Positions 1 to 7,011 of a stretch of 7,011 nucleotides of DNA are shown piece by piece. A program made the position numbers and the translations under genes. Every line of letters starts with the position of its first letter. The stretch's first letter is position 1. The notes below the pieces were generated by a model that worked only from the letters and a program-made list of their open reading frames with translations, was not told the origin of the DNA and ran no database searches. The stretch lies in the NCBI GenBank assembly GCA_943328885.2, contig CALQBT020000141.1, forward strand, positions 1 through 7,011, given 5' to 3'. This DNA comes from Bordetella parapertussis. GTDB taxonomy: Bacteria; Pseudomonadota; Gammaproteobacteria; Burkholderiales; Burkholderiaceae_C.

Positions 1-3000
1 CCGCAATCAACCATGAGCCGGCAGACTTGGGTGAGTTGCGAGTGGAAATCGAAAAACAGCGCGGCCTCCTCGAACGTGAGCCGGAGGACGGCGCCGATGC
101 TTTTGCCCTTCCAGGTACGGTCGTCGAGTTCGGGGCCATAACGCGAGCCGCCGCAGTCGTCGCAGGGAAGATAGGTGTTCGGCATGAACGCCATCTCGAA
201 CTTGATGCGTCCGGCCCCTTCGCACGCCGGGCAGCGGCCGCCGGCGGTGTTGAAGGAAAAACGGCCGGCGGACCAGCCACGGATTTTGGATCCGGGGAGG
301 GAGGCAAAAAACTGGCGGATCAGATCGAAAATACCGAGATAAGTCGCGGGCGTGGAACGCGGAGTTTTGCCGATGGGTGCCTGGTCCACCTCGATGACGG
401 AACGAAAGGCGTGGGCGTTCAGGAGCGCGGCGAAGGGTTCCGGAGCGGAGCGGGGACGCCCGCCCCGGCGAGCGCCCAGTGCGGGCGCCGCCTCCCCGTG
501 GGCAGCGATGGTTTCACTGGCGAAACCGGTGGCACGGGCGAAGTCGCGACCGGTGAGGTTTTTCCTTTTGGTTTTGATTGCGTGGGCCACCGCCGGATGG
601 AGCACATCGCGGAAGAGGGTGGATTTGCCCGCACCGCTGGGACCGGCGACCATGATGAGACGGCCGAGCGGCAGACGGAGGTTAAGACCCTTCAGGTTGC
701 GGAAACGGACGGCCTGCAATTCGAGCCAGGAAGATTTTTCCGACGCCGGAAAGTGGGCATCAGGGACATCCCGGTATTCGCCTCGCAGCGGGTGCGTGAT
801 CCCCTTGGCGAGGAAGAGGCCGGTGAGGGACCGGGCGCTGCGGCGGATTTCGGCCGGCGTGCCTTGGGCGAGGAGTTCGCCACCGTGTATGCCGGCGGCG
901 GGACCGAGATCAATGATGTGGTCGGCCTGGGCCATGAGCTCGTCATCGTGCTCGACCACGAGGAGCGTGTTGCCCTTGGCGCGGAGTTCCTGGAGGGTCG
1001 CAATGAGGCGGTCATTGTCGCGCGCATGCAGGCCGATGCTGGGCTCGTCGAGGACGTAGAGCACGCCGGAGAGATTCGAGCCGAGCTGCGCGGCGAGCCG
1101 GATGCGCTGGGCCTCGCCGCCCGACAGCGTGGGCGCGGCGCGGTCCAGCGTCAGGTAGCCCAGACCGACTTCCTCCAGAAATTCGAGCCGACTGCGGATC
1201 TCGCTGACCACGTCGCGGGCGATCGCCGCGTCGCGGCCTTGCAGCGCCAGCCCGCCGGCCCAGGCCCTGGCCTGGCCCACCGCCCACTGCGCCACCGAGG
1301 TGATGGTGTGCTCGTCGAAGCGGATGTTGCGAGCGATCGGGTTGAGCCGGCTGCCCTGGCAATCGGGGCAGGGTTCGCCGCTGACGCCTTCGACCTCGGC
1401 CTCCTCGGACGGAAAGCTCTGCTCGCGGCCTTTCTGGTCGTCGTCGCGGACACTGTCGTCGTAGGCTTTGCGCTGCTCGCGCGTCAGCGTCAGACCGGTC
1501 CCGACACAGCTGGTGCACCAGCCGTGCTTGCTGTTGTAGCTGAACATGCGCGGGTCGAGCTCGGGGTAGCTGGTGCCGCATTGCGGGCAGGCGCGCTTGG
1601 TCGAGAACACCTTGAGCGCGCCAATGCCGGCGGTGGAGTCCACCGCGGCCATCGCCTCGGCCAGGCCGTCGAGCGGCGTGAGCAGGTGCAGCACGCCCTT
1701 GCCCAGGTCGAGGGCCTTGGCCAGCAGATCGCGCAGCTCGGCTTCCCTGGCCGGGCTGATCACCAGGTCGCCGACGGGCAGCTCGAGCGTGTGCTCCTTG
1801 AAGCGGTCCAGCCGCGGCCAGGGGTCGACCTTGACGAACTCGCCGTCCACCCGCAGGTGGGTGTTGCCCCGCGCCTTGGCCCATTTCGCCAGGTCGGTGT
1901 ACAGGCCCTTGCGGTTGACCACCAGCGGTGCGAGCAGGCCCACATGCTGGCCTCGATGGTCACGCAGCAGTTGTGCGGCGATGCTCTCGACGCTCTGCGG
2001 CTTGACCTCGGCGCCATCTTTCGTGCAGCGCTGGGTGCCGAGCTTGACCCACAACAGGCGCAGGAAATGCCAGACCTCGGTGGTCGTGGCGACCGTGCTC
2101 TTGCGCCCGCCGCGGCTCAGCCGCTGCTCGATCGCCACCGTCGGCGGGATGCCGTAGACCGCATCGACCTCGGGCCGACCTGCGGGCTGGACGATGCTGC
2201 GGGCGTAGGCGTTGAGCGATTCGAGGTAGCGGCGCTGGCCCTCGTTGAACAAGATGTCGAAGGCCAGCGTGCTCTTGCCAGACCCCGACACGCCGGTGAC
2301 GACGGTGAACTTGCCGCGCGGAATGTCCACACTCAGGCTCTTGAGGTTGTTCTCGCGGGCGTTGACGATGCGGATGGCATCGCCCGCGGCCAGCCTGGCG
2401 GCCGCTCTTTCGGCATCACGCCTGGCCTTGGCGATGAGTTGCAGCGGCCGGCCTTCTTCGGCCGACAGACCCATGCCCAAGGACAGCTCGTAATCGCGCA
2501 AAGCCTTGCCGGTGTGCGAGCTGGGATGGGCCTTGACGTCCTCGGGCGTGCCGTAGCACACCAGTTCGCCGCCGGCCTCACCACCTTCGGGGCCGAGGTC
2601 GATGATCCAGTCGGCGCTGCGGATCACGTCGAGGTTGTGCTCGATCACGATCAGCGAGTGGCCCGCCTCGAGCAGCTTGCGCAAGCTGCGCATCAGCTTG
2701 GCGATGTCGTCGAAATGCAGGCCGGTGGTCGGCTCGTCGAACAGGAACAAGGTGCCGCGCCGGGCCGCCGGCTGGCGTGGCCCTTGCGCCGCGTCGGCCA
2801 GGAAACCCGCCAGCTTCAAACGCTGGGCCTCGCCACCCGACAACGTGGGCACCGGCTGGCCGAGCCGTACATAGTCCAGCCCGACATCGACGATGGGTTG
2901 CAGCCGCGCGGTGACGGCGGTGTCGCCCGAAAAGACGGTCATCGCCTCGGCGACGGTGAGCTCGAGCACTTCGGCCACCGACAGCTGCCAGGCGCCACGG

Positions 3001-5525
3001 GTCAGCTTGACTTCCAACAGTTCGGCACGGAAGCGCTTGCCGTCGCAATCGGGGCAGCGCAGGTAGACATCGGACAGGAACTGCATCTCCACATGCTCGA
3101 AGCCCGAGCCACCGCAGGTCGGGCAGCGCCCGTTGCCGGCGTTGAAGCTGAACATGCCGGCGCTGTAGCTGCGCTCGACCGCGAGCGGCGCGAAGGCGAA
3201 CAGCTTGCGGATCTCGTCGAAGGCACCGACATAGCTGGCCGGGTTGCTGCGCGCGGTTTTGCCGATCGGGCTTTGGTCGACGAACACCGCCTCGCTCAGC
3301 CAGTCCATGCCTAGCAACGCGTCATGCTGGCCCGCGCCCTCGGTGGGCTTGCCGAAGTGGCGCAGCAGCGCCGGCACCAGCACGTCCTGGATCAGCGTGC
3401 TCTTGCCCGAACCGCTGACGCCCGTCACCACAGTCAAGCGCTGCAGCGGGAAGACGATCTCCAGGTTCTTCAGGTTGTGCTCGCGCGCGCCCTGCAGTAT
3501 CAGTTTCGGCGTGGACTCGACGACGAGCCGGCGCAGGCCGATGCCCACATGCTTGCGCGCGCCCAGGTAGGCTCCGGTCAGCGTGTCGGCGTGGCGCGCC
3601 GCGTCGGGCGTGCCGTCGAAGACGATCTGGCCGCCACGCTCGCCCGGACCCGGCCCCATGTCGATCAGCCGGTCGGCCGCCAGCATCACCGCCGGATCGT
3701 GTTCGACCACCACCAGCGTGTTGCCGGCATCGCGCAGCCGGTGCATCGCTTCGACAATGCGGCCCATGTCGCGCGGGTGCAGGCCAATGCTGGGCTCGTC
3801 GAGCACGAACAGCGTGTTGACCAGCGAGGTGCCGAGCGCGGTGGTCAGGTTGATGCGCTGCACCTCGCCGCCCGACAAGGTGCGGCTCTGGCGGTCCAGC
3901 GTCAAATAGCCCAGGCCGACATCGCAGAGGTAGCGCAGCCGGGTTCGCATCTCGCCGAGCAGCAGCTTCAGCGCTTCGTCGAGCATCGTGCTGGGCAGGT
4001 CCAGGCCACGCCGGGCCGCCCCGAGCGGCCTGCTCCCCCTAGCGGGGGCGACGCCGAAGGCGTCTTGGGGCTCAGGTTCGCCGTCGAAGAAGCCGCGCAG
4101 GCGCTGTATCGGCAGCATCATCAGGTCGTGCAGGCTCAAGCCGGGCAGCGCCTCCAGCTGATCGCGCGACCAGTCAGCACCCACCGGCAGAAAGCGCTTG
4201 TCGGGTGATTGCACGCCATCGGCATCGGCCTTGCTGCCAAGACGCCACAGCAGCGCCTCGAGCTTGAGCCTGGCGCCGCCGCAAACCCCGCAAGGCGTGT
4301 AGCTTCGGTACTTGGACAAGAGCACGCGGATGTGCATCTTGTAGGCCTTGCTCTCGAGGTAGCCGAAGAAGCGGCGAACACCGTACCACTGCTTGTTCCA
4401 GTTGCCGGCCCAGTTCGGGTTGCCGTCGATCACCCAGTCGCGCTGGGCTTGGCTGAGCTGGTGCCAGGAGGTGTCGCGCGGGATGCCGGCCTCGCCGGCG
4501 TATTTCAGCAAGTCGCTCTGGCAATCGGCCCAGGCGGGGGTCTGCAGCGGCTTGATCGCGCCATTGCGCAGCGTCTTGCGGGTGTCGGGGATCACCAGCC
4601 CCATGTCGACGCCGATCACCCGGCCGAAGCCGCGGCAGGTCTCGCAGGCGCCGAAGGCCGAGTTGAACGAGAACAGCGCGGGCTGCGGGTCGGCATAGCG
4701 CAGGTCGCTGTCGGGGCAGTGCAGGCCGGTGGAGTAGCGCCAGAGATCGGGCTCGGCGCCTTCATTCAAGCGGTAGACGTTGACCCGGCCGCTGCCGCGC
4801 TTGAGCGACAGCTCGATCGCCTCGACCACCCTGATCTTGTCGGCGCCGGCCAGCCGCAGCCGGTCGGCCACCACGTCGAGCACTTTGCGGTGATCGACCA
4901 CACGCTCGGCCTGCACCCGGGTGAAGCCACTGGCCGACAACCACTGCTCGACCTCGGCCGTGGTCACGGTCTCGGGCAATTCGACCGGAAAGGTGATCAC
5001 CAGCCGCGGGTCGCCCGCCGCCGCGGCGCGCGCCATCAGGCTGGCGTAGATCGTCTCGGGCGTGTCGTGCCGCACCGCTTGCGCGGTCTGCCGATCAAAC
5101 AATTGCGCCGCGCGGGCGAACAGCAGTTTGAGGTGGTCGTTCAACTCGGTCATCGTGCCGACCGTCGAGCGCGAAGTGCGCACCGGATTGGTCTGGTCGA
5201 TCGCGATCGCCGGCGGCACGCCGTCGACCCGGTCGACCGCAGGCCGGTCCATGCGGTCTAGGAACTGGCGGGCGTAGGCCGAGAAGGTCTCGACATAGCG
5301 CCGCTGTCCCTCGGCGTACAAGGTGTCGAACACCAGGCTGGACTTGCCTGAGCCGCTGGGGCCAGTGACCACCGTCATCTCGCCGGTGCGGATGTCGAGG
5401 TCGAGGTTCTTCAAATTGTGCTGACGGGCGCCGCGGATGCGGATCAGCCCGGTCGCCTGGCCGGGCTGATCCGGCAGGGTGGGCTGGCGCTCGGTGGCTG
5501 GGGGCAGCTTGGTTCGGCCAGACAT
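1..5525 (-). CDS. uvrA: Double-length (tandem) excinuclease ABC subunit UvrA, 3' end cut by window edge
   Basis: This is a UvrA-family DNA-damage recognition ATPase, cytoplasmic, which in standard excision repair loads UvrB. ATG at 5525 is preceded by GGAG at 8 bases; 1841 codons are open to the left edge. Copy 1 (residues about 1-1013): Walker A GPSGSGKS 55-62, putative UvrB-binding region about 130-265, Cys294/297 and 412/415, signature LSGGE 550-554, Asp576-Glu577 of Walker B, second Walker A 702-709, zinc finger C801-x2-C804-x19-C824-x2-C827, signature LSGGE at 895, Asp930-Glu931. A charged linker (1014-1049) follows. Copy 2: Walker A 1078-1085, cysteines 1313/1316/1337/1340 and 1386/1389, signature at 1467, Asp1493-Glu1494, Walker A GPSGAGKS 1628-1635, zinc finger C1765/C1768/C1788/C1791. 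The final signature and Walker B lie beyond the window. Ordinary UvrA is about 940-970 residues, so this is two units in one chain. I infer an intramolecular pseudodimer; its role as main or accessory UvrA cannot be decided here. Confidence 0.95.
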   Translation of the reverse strand, partial: MSGRTKLPPATERQPTLPDQPGQATGLIRIRGARQHNLKNLDLDIRTGEMTVVTGPSGSGKSSLVFDTLYAEGQRRYVETFSAYARQFLDRMDRPAVDRVDGVPPAIAIDQTNPVRTSRSTVGTMTELNDHLKLLFARAAQLFDRQTAQAVRHDTPETIYASLMARAAAAGDPRLVITFPVELPETVTTAEVEQWLSASGFTRVQAERVVDHRKVLDVVADRLRLAGADKIRVVEAIELSLKRGSGRVNVYRLNEGAEPDLWRYSTGLHCPDSDLRYADPQPALFSFNSAFGACETCRGFGRVIGVDMGLVIPDTRKTLRNGAIKPLQTPAWADCQSDLLKYAGEAGIPRDTSWHQLSQAQRDWVIDGNPNWAGNWNKQWYGVRRFFGYLESKAYKMHIRVLLSKYRSYTPCGVCGGARLKLEALLWRLGSKADADGVQSPDKRFLPVGADWSRDQLEALPGLSLHDLMMLPIQRLRGFFDGEPEPQDAFGVAPARGSRPLGAARRGLDLPSTMLDEALKLLLGEMRTRLRYLCDVGLGYLTLDRQSRTLSGGEVQRINLTTALGTSLVNTLFVLDEPSIGLHPRDMGRIVEAMHRLRDAGNTLVVVEHDPAVMLAADRLIDMGPGPGERGGQIVFDGTPDAARHADTLTGAYLGARKHVGIGLRRLVVESTPKLILQGAREHNLKNLEIVFPLQRLTVVTGVSGSGKSTLIQDVLVPALLRHFGKPTEGAGQHDALLGMDWLSEAVFVDQSPIGKTARSNPASYVGAFDEIRKLFAFAPLAVERSYSAGMFSFNAGNGRCPTCGGSGFEHVEMQFLSDVYLRCPDCDGKRFRAELLEVKLTRGAWQLSVAEVLELTVAEAMTVFSGDTAVTARLQPIVDVGLDYVRLGQPVPTLSGGEAQRLKLAGFLADAAQGPRQPAARRGTLFLFDEPTTGLHFDDIAKLMRSLRKLLEAGHSLIVIEHNLDVIRSADWIIDLGPEGGEAGGELVCYGTPEDVKAHPSSHTGKALRDYELSLGMGLSAEEGRPLQLIAKARRDAERAAARLAAGDAIRIVNARENNLKSLSVDIPRGKFTVVTGVSGSGKSTLAFDILFNEGQRRYLESLNAYARSIVQPAGRPEVDAVYGIPPTVAIEQRLSRGGRKSTVATTTEVWHFLRLLWVKLGTQRCTKDGAEVKPQSVESIAAQLLRDHRGQHVGLLAPLVVNRKGLYTDLAKWAKARGNTHLRVDGEFVKVDPWPRLDRFKEHTLELPVGDLVISPAREAELRDLLAKALDLGKGVLHLLTPLDGLAEAMAAVDSTAGIGALKVFSTKRACPQCGTSYPELDPRMFSYNSKHGWCTSCVGTGLTLTREQRKAYDDSVRDDDQKGREQSFPSEEAEVEGVSGEPCPDCQGSRLNPIARNIRFDEHTITSVAQWAVGQARAWAGGLALQGRDAAIARDVVSEIRSRLEFLEEVGLGYLTLDRAAPTLSGGEAQRIRLAAQLGSNLSGVLYVLDEPSIGLHARDNDRLIATLQELRAKGNTLLVVEHDDELMAQADHIIDLGPAAGIHGGELLAQGTPAEIRRSARSLTGLFLAKGITHPLRGEYRDVPDAHFPASEKSSWLELQAVRFRNLKGLNLRLPLGRLIMVAGPSGAGKSTLFRDVLHPAVAHAIKTKRKNLTGRDFARATGFASETIAAHGEAAPALGARRGGRPRSAPEPFAALLNAHAFRSVIEVDQAPIGKTPRSTPATYLGIFDLIRQFFASLPGSKIRGWSAGRFSFNTAGGRCPACEGAGRIKFEMAFMPNTYLPCDDCGGSRYGPELDDRTWKGKSIGAVLRLTFEEAALFFDFHSQLTQVCRLMVDC
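1040..1130 (-). other. Codon-usage breakpoint inside uvrA
   Basis: The reading frame stays open and UvrA-like across this stretch, but synonymous codon choice changes. By hand count, Leu codons from about 2294 to 1125 are roughly 30 CTG, 12 CTC, 2 TTG. From about 1019 to the left edge they are roughly 27 CTC, 7 CTG, 2 CTT, 1 TTG. Within 1050-1108 the Leu codons are already almost all CTC. Lys shifts from mainly AAG towards AAA, and TTT, GGT, TCC and CGT become common. The stretch encodes the signature-to-Walker B segment of copy 2, the most conserved part of the protein. A join here by recombination or mis-assembly would leave the frame intact. Confidence 0.6.
4033..4070. repeat. REP-like double-hairpin palindromic element inside uvrA
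   Basis: Two adjacent inverted repeats are visible: CCCCC (4035-4039) with GGGGG (4044-4048) around the loop TAGC, and GACGCC (4050-4055) with GGCGTC (4059-4064) around the loop GAA. TTGGGG (4065-4070) follows and could pair with the first C run as an outer stem. The element is translated in frame as about residues 486-498 of the UvrA protein, PQDAFGVAPARGS, a low-complexity stretch between the copy-1 zinc/insertion region and its signature motif. The pattern resembles intergenic C-run/G-run palindromes that I associate with Burkholderiales genomes; that family assignment is from memory and not checked. Confidence 0.55.
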
Positions 5526-5533
5526 CGGGCGCA

Positions 5534-5537
5534 CTCC
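5534..5537 (-). promoter_or_regulatory. Ribosome binding site of uvrA
   Basis: The minus strand reads GGAG here, 8 bases before the ATG at 5525. It supports this start. The other nearby minus-strand ATG, at 5556, is out of frame with the gene. Confidence 0.6.
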
Positions 5538-5554
5538 GGGAGACAAGGCCCGAC

Positions 5555-5560
5555 ATTCTA
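5555..5560 (-). promoter_or_regulatory. Candidate -10 box for uvrA
   Basis: The minus strand reads TAGAAT, one mismatch from the sigma-70 -10 consensus. It lies 29 bases before the ATG, which would give a leader of roughly 20 bases. No convincing -35 box is found at 16-18 bases upstream, where the sequence is GC-rich. The call therefore rests on the -10 element alone. Confidence 0.35.
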
Positions 5561-5648
5561 GGGAGGCCGTGCCATGCTGCGTGGCAGCGGGGGGATCGCA
5601 CGCGAAAAGCCAGCACAACTCGCCACAATAGCGTCCAACAATTCGACG

Positions 5649-5653
5649 GGAGG
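5649..5653 (+). promoter_or_regulatory. Ribosome binding site of the binding-protein gene
   Basis: A strong GGAGG lies 8 bases before the ATG at 5662. It fixes the start so that the protein begins with a complete signal peptide. Confidence 0.85.
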
Positions 5654-5661
5654 AAAACACC

Positions 5662-6804
5662 ATGCCCAGGCCACGACGCATCCCGCTGACTGGACCACTG
5701 GCCGCCGTGCTGGCGGGCCTGCTGGCACTCGGTATCGGTCCGGTCCGGGCCCAGATCCGCATCGGTCAGACCGCCGGACTCAGCGGCACAGTCGCGGGCT
5801 CGGTCAATGAGTCGATGGCAGGGGCTCGCTTGTACCTGGACGCGATCAACCGCCGCGGCGGCGTGCGGGGTCAGCAGCTCAACCTGGTGTCGCTGGACGA
5901 CCAGTTCGACCCCAAGCTGGCGGCGGTCAACGCCAAGACGCTGATCGACCAGGGCGTGATCGCGCTGTTCCTGACCCGGGGCACGCCTCACAACCAGGCC
6001 ATCCTGCCGCTGCTGGCCGCTGCGAAGATCCCGCTGGTCGGGCCCAGCACCGGCGCGATGCTGCTGCACCTGCCGGTCAACCCCTGGGTCTTCAATGTGC
6101 GCGCCACCTACCAGCGCGAGGCCGAGCGCGCGGTGCGCCACCTGATGCAGATCGGCGTGACGCGAATCGCGATCGTTCAGGTCGCCGACAGCTTTGGCGA
6201 GGACGCGGTGGTCGGCGCGCTGCGCGGCTTCGGCGCCAGCGCCAAGCCGGTGGTGCACGACAAATACGACCGCAGCAAGCCCGATTTCAAACCGATCATG
6301 CCGCGCATCGTGGCGGCCGAGGCGCAGGCCGTGCTGTTCCTGGGCTCGGGCACGGCGGTGGTTGACGGCATGAAGGCGCTGCGCGCCGCGGGCTCGCGGG
6401 CACAGATGCTGACGCTGTCGAACAACGCCTCGTCGGGCTTCAGCAAATCGCTGGGTGAAGTCGCCCGCGGCGTGATCGTCAGCCAGGTGCTGCCGGCCGA
6501 GCGATCGCTCGCCACACCGATGGTCAAGGAAGCCCATGACCTGGCTCGCGCTGCCGGCGCCGGCGCGCCCGAGATCACACCCGCGCTGCTCGAGGGTTTT
6601 GCCCGCGCCAAGGTGCTGGTCGAAGGCCTGCAGCGTGCAGCCGCAGCGCACGACCTCAGCCGCACCGGTTTGCAGCACGCGCTCGAGACACTGGACCGCT
6701 TCGACCTCGGCGGGATGGAGCTGAGCTACAGCGCCACCGACCACAGCGGGCTGGACTACGCCGACCTGGCGATCATCGGCGTCGACGGGCGATTTCGGCG
6801 CTGA
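5662..6804 (+). CDS. ABC transporter periplasmic substrate-binding protein, branched-chain amino acid (LivK) type
   Basis: This 380-residue protein should capture a small solute in the periplasm and deliver it to an ABC importer of the branched-chain amino acid class. The N-terminus is a typical Sec signal peptide: Arg-rich residues 1-6, hydrophobic core about 9-26, and a probable signal peptidase I site after VRA at residue 30. The mature protein starts QIRIGQTAGLSG, followed by a GARLYLDAIN stretch and GGVRGQQ, the usual opening of Peripla_BP_6/LivK proteins. IPLVGPSTGA (about 114-123) and the VADSFGEDAV segment fit the ligand-cleft and second-lobe strands of the fold. Length is normal for the family. 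No lipobox cysteine is present, so it is predicted to be soluble in the periplasm. The ligand cannot be read from sequence: these proteins bind amino acids, amides, urea or aromatic acids. The 3' end overlaps a convergent permease gene of the same transport class. Confidence 0.9.
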   Translation: MPRPRRIPLTGPLAAVLAGLLALGIGPVRAQIRIGQTAGLSGTVAGSVNESMAGARLYLDAINRRGGVRGQQLNLVSLDDQFDPKLAAVNAKTLIDQGVIALFLTRGTPHNQAILPLLAAAKIPLVGPSTGAMLLHLPVNPWVFNVRATYQREAERAVRHLMQIGVTRIAIVQVADSFGEDAVVGALRGFGASAKPVVHDKYDRSKPDFKPIMPRIVAAEAQAVLFLGSGTAVVDGMKALRAAGSRAQMLTLSNNASSGFSKSLGEVARGVIVSQVLPAERSLATPMVKEAHDLARAAGAGAPEITPALLEGFARAKVLVEGLQRAAAAHDLSRTGLQHALETLDRFDLGGMELSYSATDHSGLDYADLAIIGVDGRFRR

Positions 6805-7011
6805 ACGAGCGCAAGCGTCCCACCACGCCGGTGGGAAAGTGGTAGACCGAGAGCACGAACAGCAAGCCCAGCCAGAGCAGCCAGCGGTCGGGCGAAACCA
6901 GTTGGCCCAGCAGCGGCACGCCGTCGAAGGCCTGCGCACCGAACTTGAGCAAGTCCTGCAGGTAGTTCTGCGCCAGCACGAACAGCACCGCGCCGACCAC
7001 CGCGCCGTACA
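6773..7011 (-). CDS. livM: Branched-chain amino acid type ABC transporter permease (LivM family), C-terminal part
   Basis: The gene enters from the right edge; only about its last 78 residues are present, ending at TGA (6775-6773). The visible part starts YGAVVGAVLFVLAQNYLQ, the typical late membrane segment of LivM permeases. It continues through a periplasmic or loop stretch (SPDRW) into the final hydrophobic helix WLLWLGLLFVLSVYHFPTGV. A basic tail rich in Arg follows, fitting a cytoplasmic C-terminus. The GTG at 7000 is internal, since the frame is open to the edge and those residues belong to the conserved helix. LivM forms the inner-membrane channel with LivH, powered by LivG/LivF, which would be expected to the right on the same strand. 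The last 32 bases overlap the convergent binding-protein gene. LivM is favoured over LivH from the look of the C-terminal helices, without an alignment. Confidence 0.85.
   Translation of the reverse strand, partial: YGAVVGAVLFVLAQNYLQDLLKFGAQAFDGVPLLGQLVSPDRWLLWLGLLFVLSVYHFPTGVVGRLRSFSAEIARRRR

Larger units (their letters stand above)
5526..5661. other. Divergent intergenic region between uvrA and the binding-protein gene
   Basis: These 136 bases separate the two start codons, so both promoters should lie here or overlap the coding ends. Visible features are the uvrA ribosome site and candidate -10 box, a short inverted repeat GCTGC-GTG-GCAGC at 5576-5588, and a direct repeat ACAAT at 5625-5629 and 5638-5642. 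I see no LexA (SOS) box of the CTGT-N8-ACAG type. For the plus-strand gene, CACAAT at 5624-5629 is the best -10 candidate, but it has no good -35 partner. Confidence 0.7.

Noticed and set aside
1012..1884. A 290-codon minus-strand frame
   Set aside because: It is a shifted reading of UvrA copy 2; the UvrA frame carries all the conserved motifs here.
27..3314. A 1095-codon open frame on the plus strand
   Set aside because: It lies fully antisense to the UvrA gene, its protein is low-complexity (Ala/Gly/Arg/Asp/Val-rich) with no recognisable domain, and long antisense frames are expected opposite GC-rich genes.
3324..5261. Plus-strand open frames of 294 and 350 codons
   Set aside because: Both are antisense to UvrA copy 1, have His/Gln/Arg-rich composition without domains and lack ribosome sites.
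5561..5580. TGGCACG on the minus strand, resembling a sigma-54 -24 element
   Set aside because: The required TTGC at -12 is absent; the sequence there is CCCTA.
5576..5588. Inverted repeat GCTGC-GTG-GCAGC as an operator
   Set aside because: Five-base arms with a three-base gap are common by chance at this GC content and match no operator I know.
6819..6835. Intrinsic terminator for the binding-protein gene
   Set aside because: The hairpin lacks a following T run and codes for the conserved FPTGVVG end of the permease, so the repeat may be incidental.
5095..6939. A 614-codon open frame on the minus strand
   Set aside because: It runs antisense to the clearly real binding-protein gene, out of frame with both UvrA and the permease, and shows no family features.

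Overview
The window looks like a high-GC member of the Burkholderiales (Leptothrix/Rubrivivax/Ideonella-like). This rests on the strong G/C third-position bias, the protein families present, and a palindromic repeat of a kind I associate with that order. No RNA genes, CRISPR array, insertion sequence or phage genes are visible.

Layout: (1) From 5525 leftwards, running off the left edge, the minus strand carries one uninterrupted reading frame of at least 1841 codons. It encodes a double-length UvrA, made of two complete-looking UvrA units in tandem with four Walker A motifs in one chain. Because it has no stop inside the window, and because the opposite strand has long spurious open frames, it is easy to miss. 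(2) 5526-5661 is a 136-base divergent intergenic region holding the start signals of both flanking genes. (3) 5662-6804 on the plus strand encodes a secreted periplasmic substrate-binding protein of the branched-chain amino acid (LivK/Peripla_BP_6) type. (4) 6773-7011 on the minus strand is the C-terminal end of a LivM-type permease. It enters from the right edge and overlaps the 3' end of the binding-protein gene tail to tail by 32 bases.

The binding protein and the permease belong to the same transport class and may work together, but they are convergent, so they are not one operon. The UvrA gene is divergent from them and unrelated in function: damage recognition in nucleotide excision repair, or a specialised UvrA-like role.

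The main points for a second look are all in the UvrA gene. Its two halves are asymmetric in zinc ligands and in insertion-domain size. A palindromic repeat is embedded in frame within the first half. Codon usage changes abruptly near 1040-1130, exactly at the conserved signature/Walker B stretch, so the last ~370 codons look as if they came from another lineage. That could be a recombination event or a chimeric metagenome assembly.
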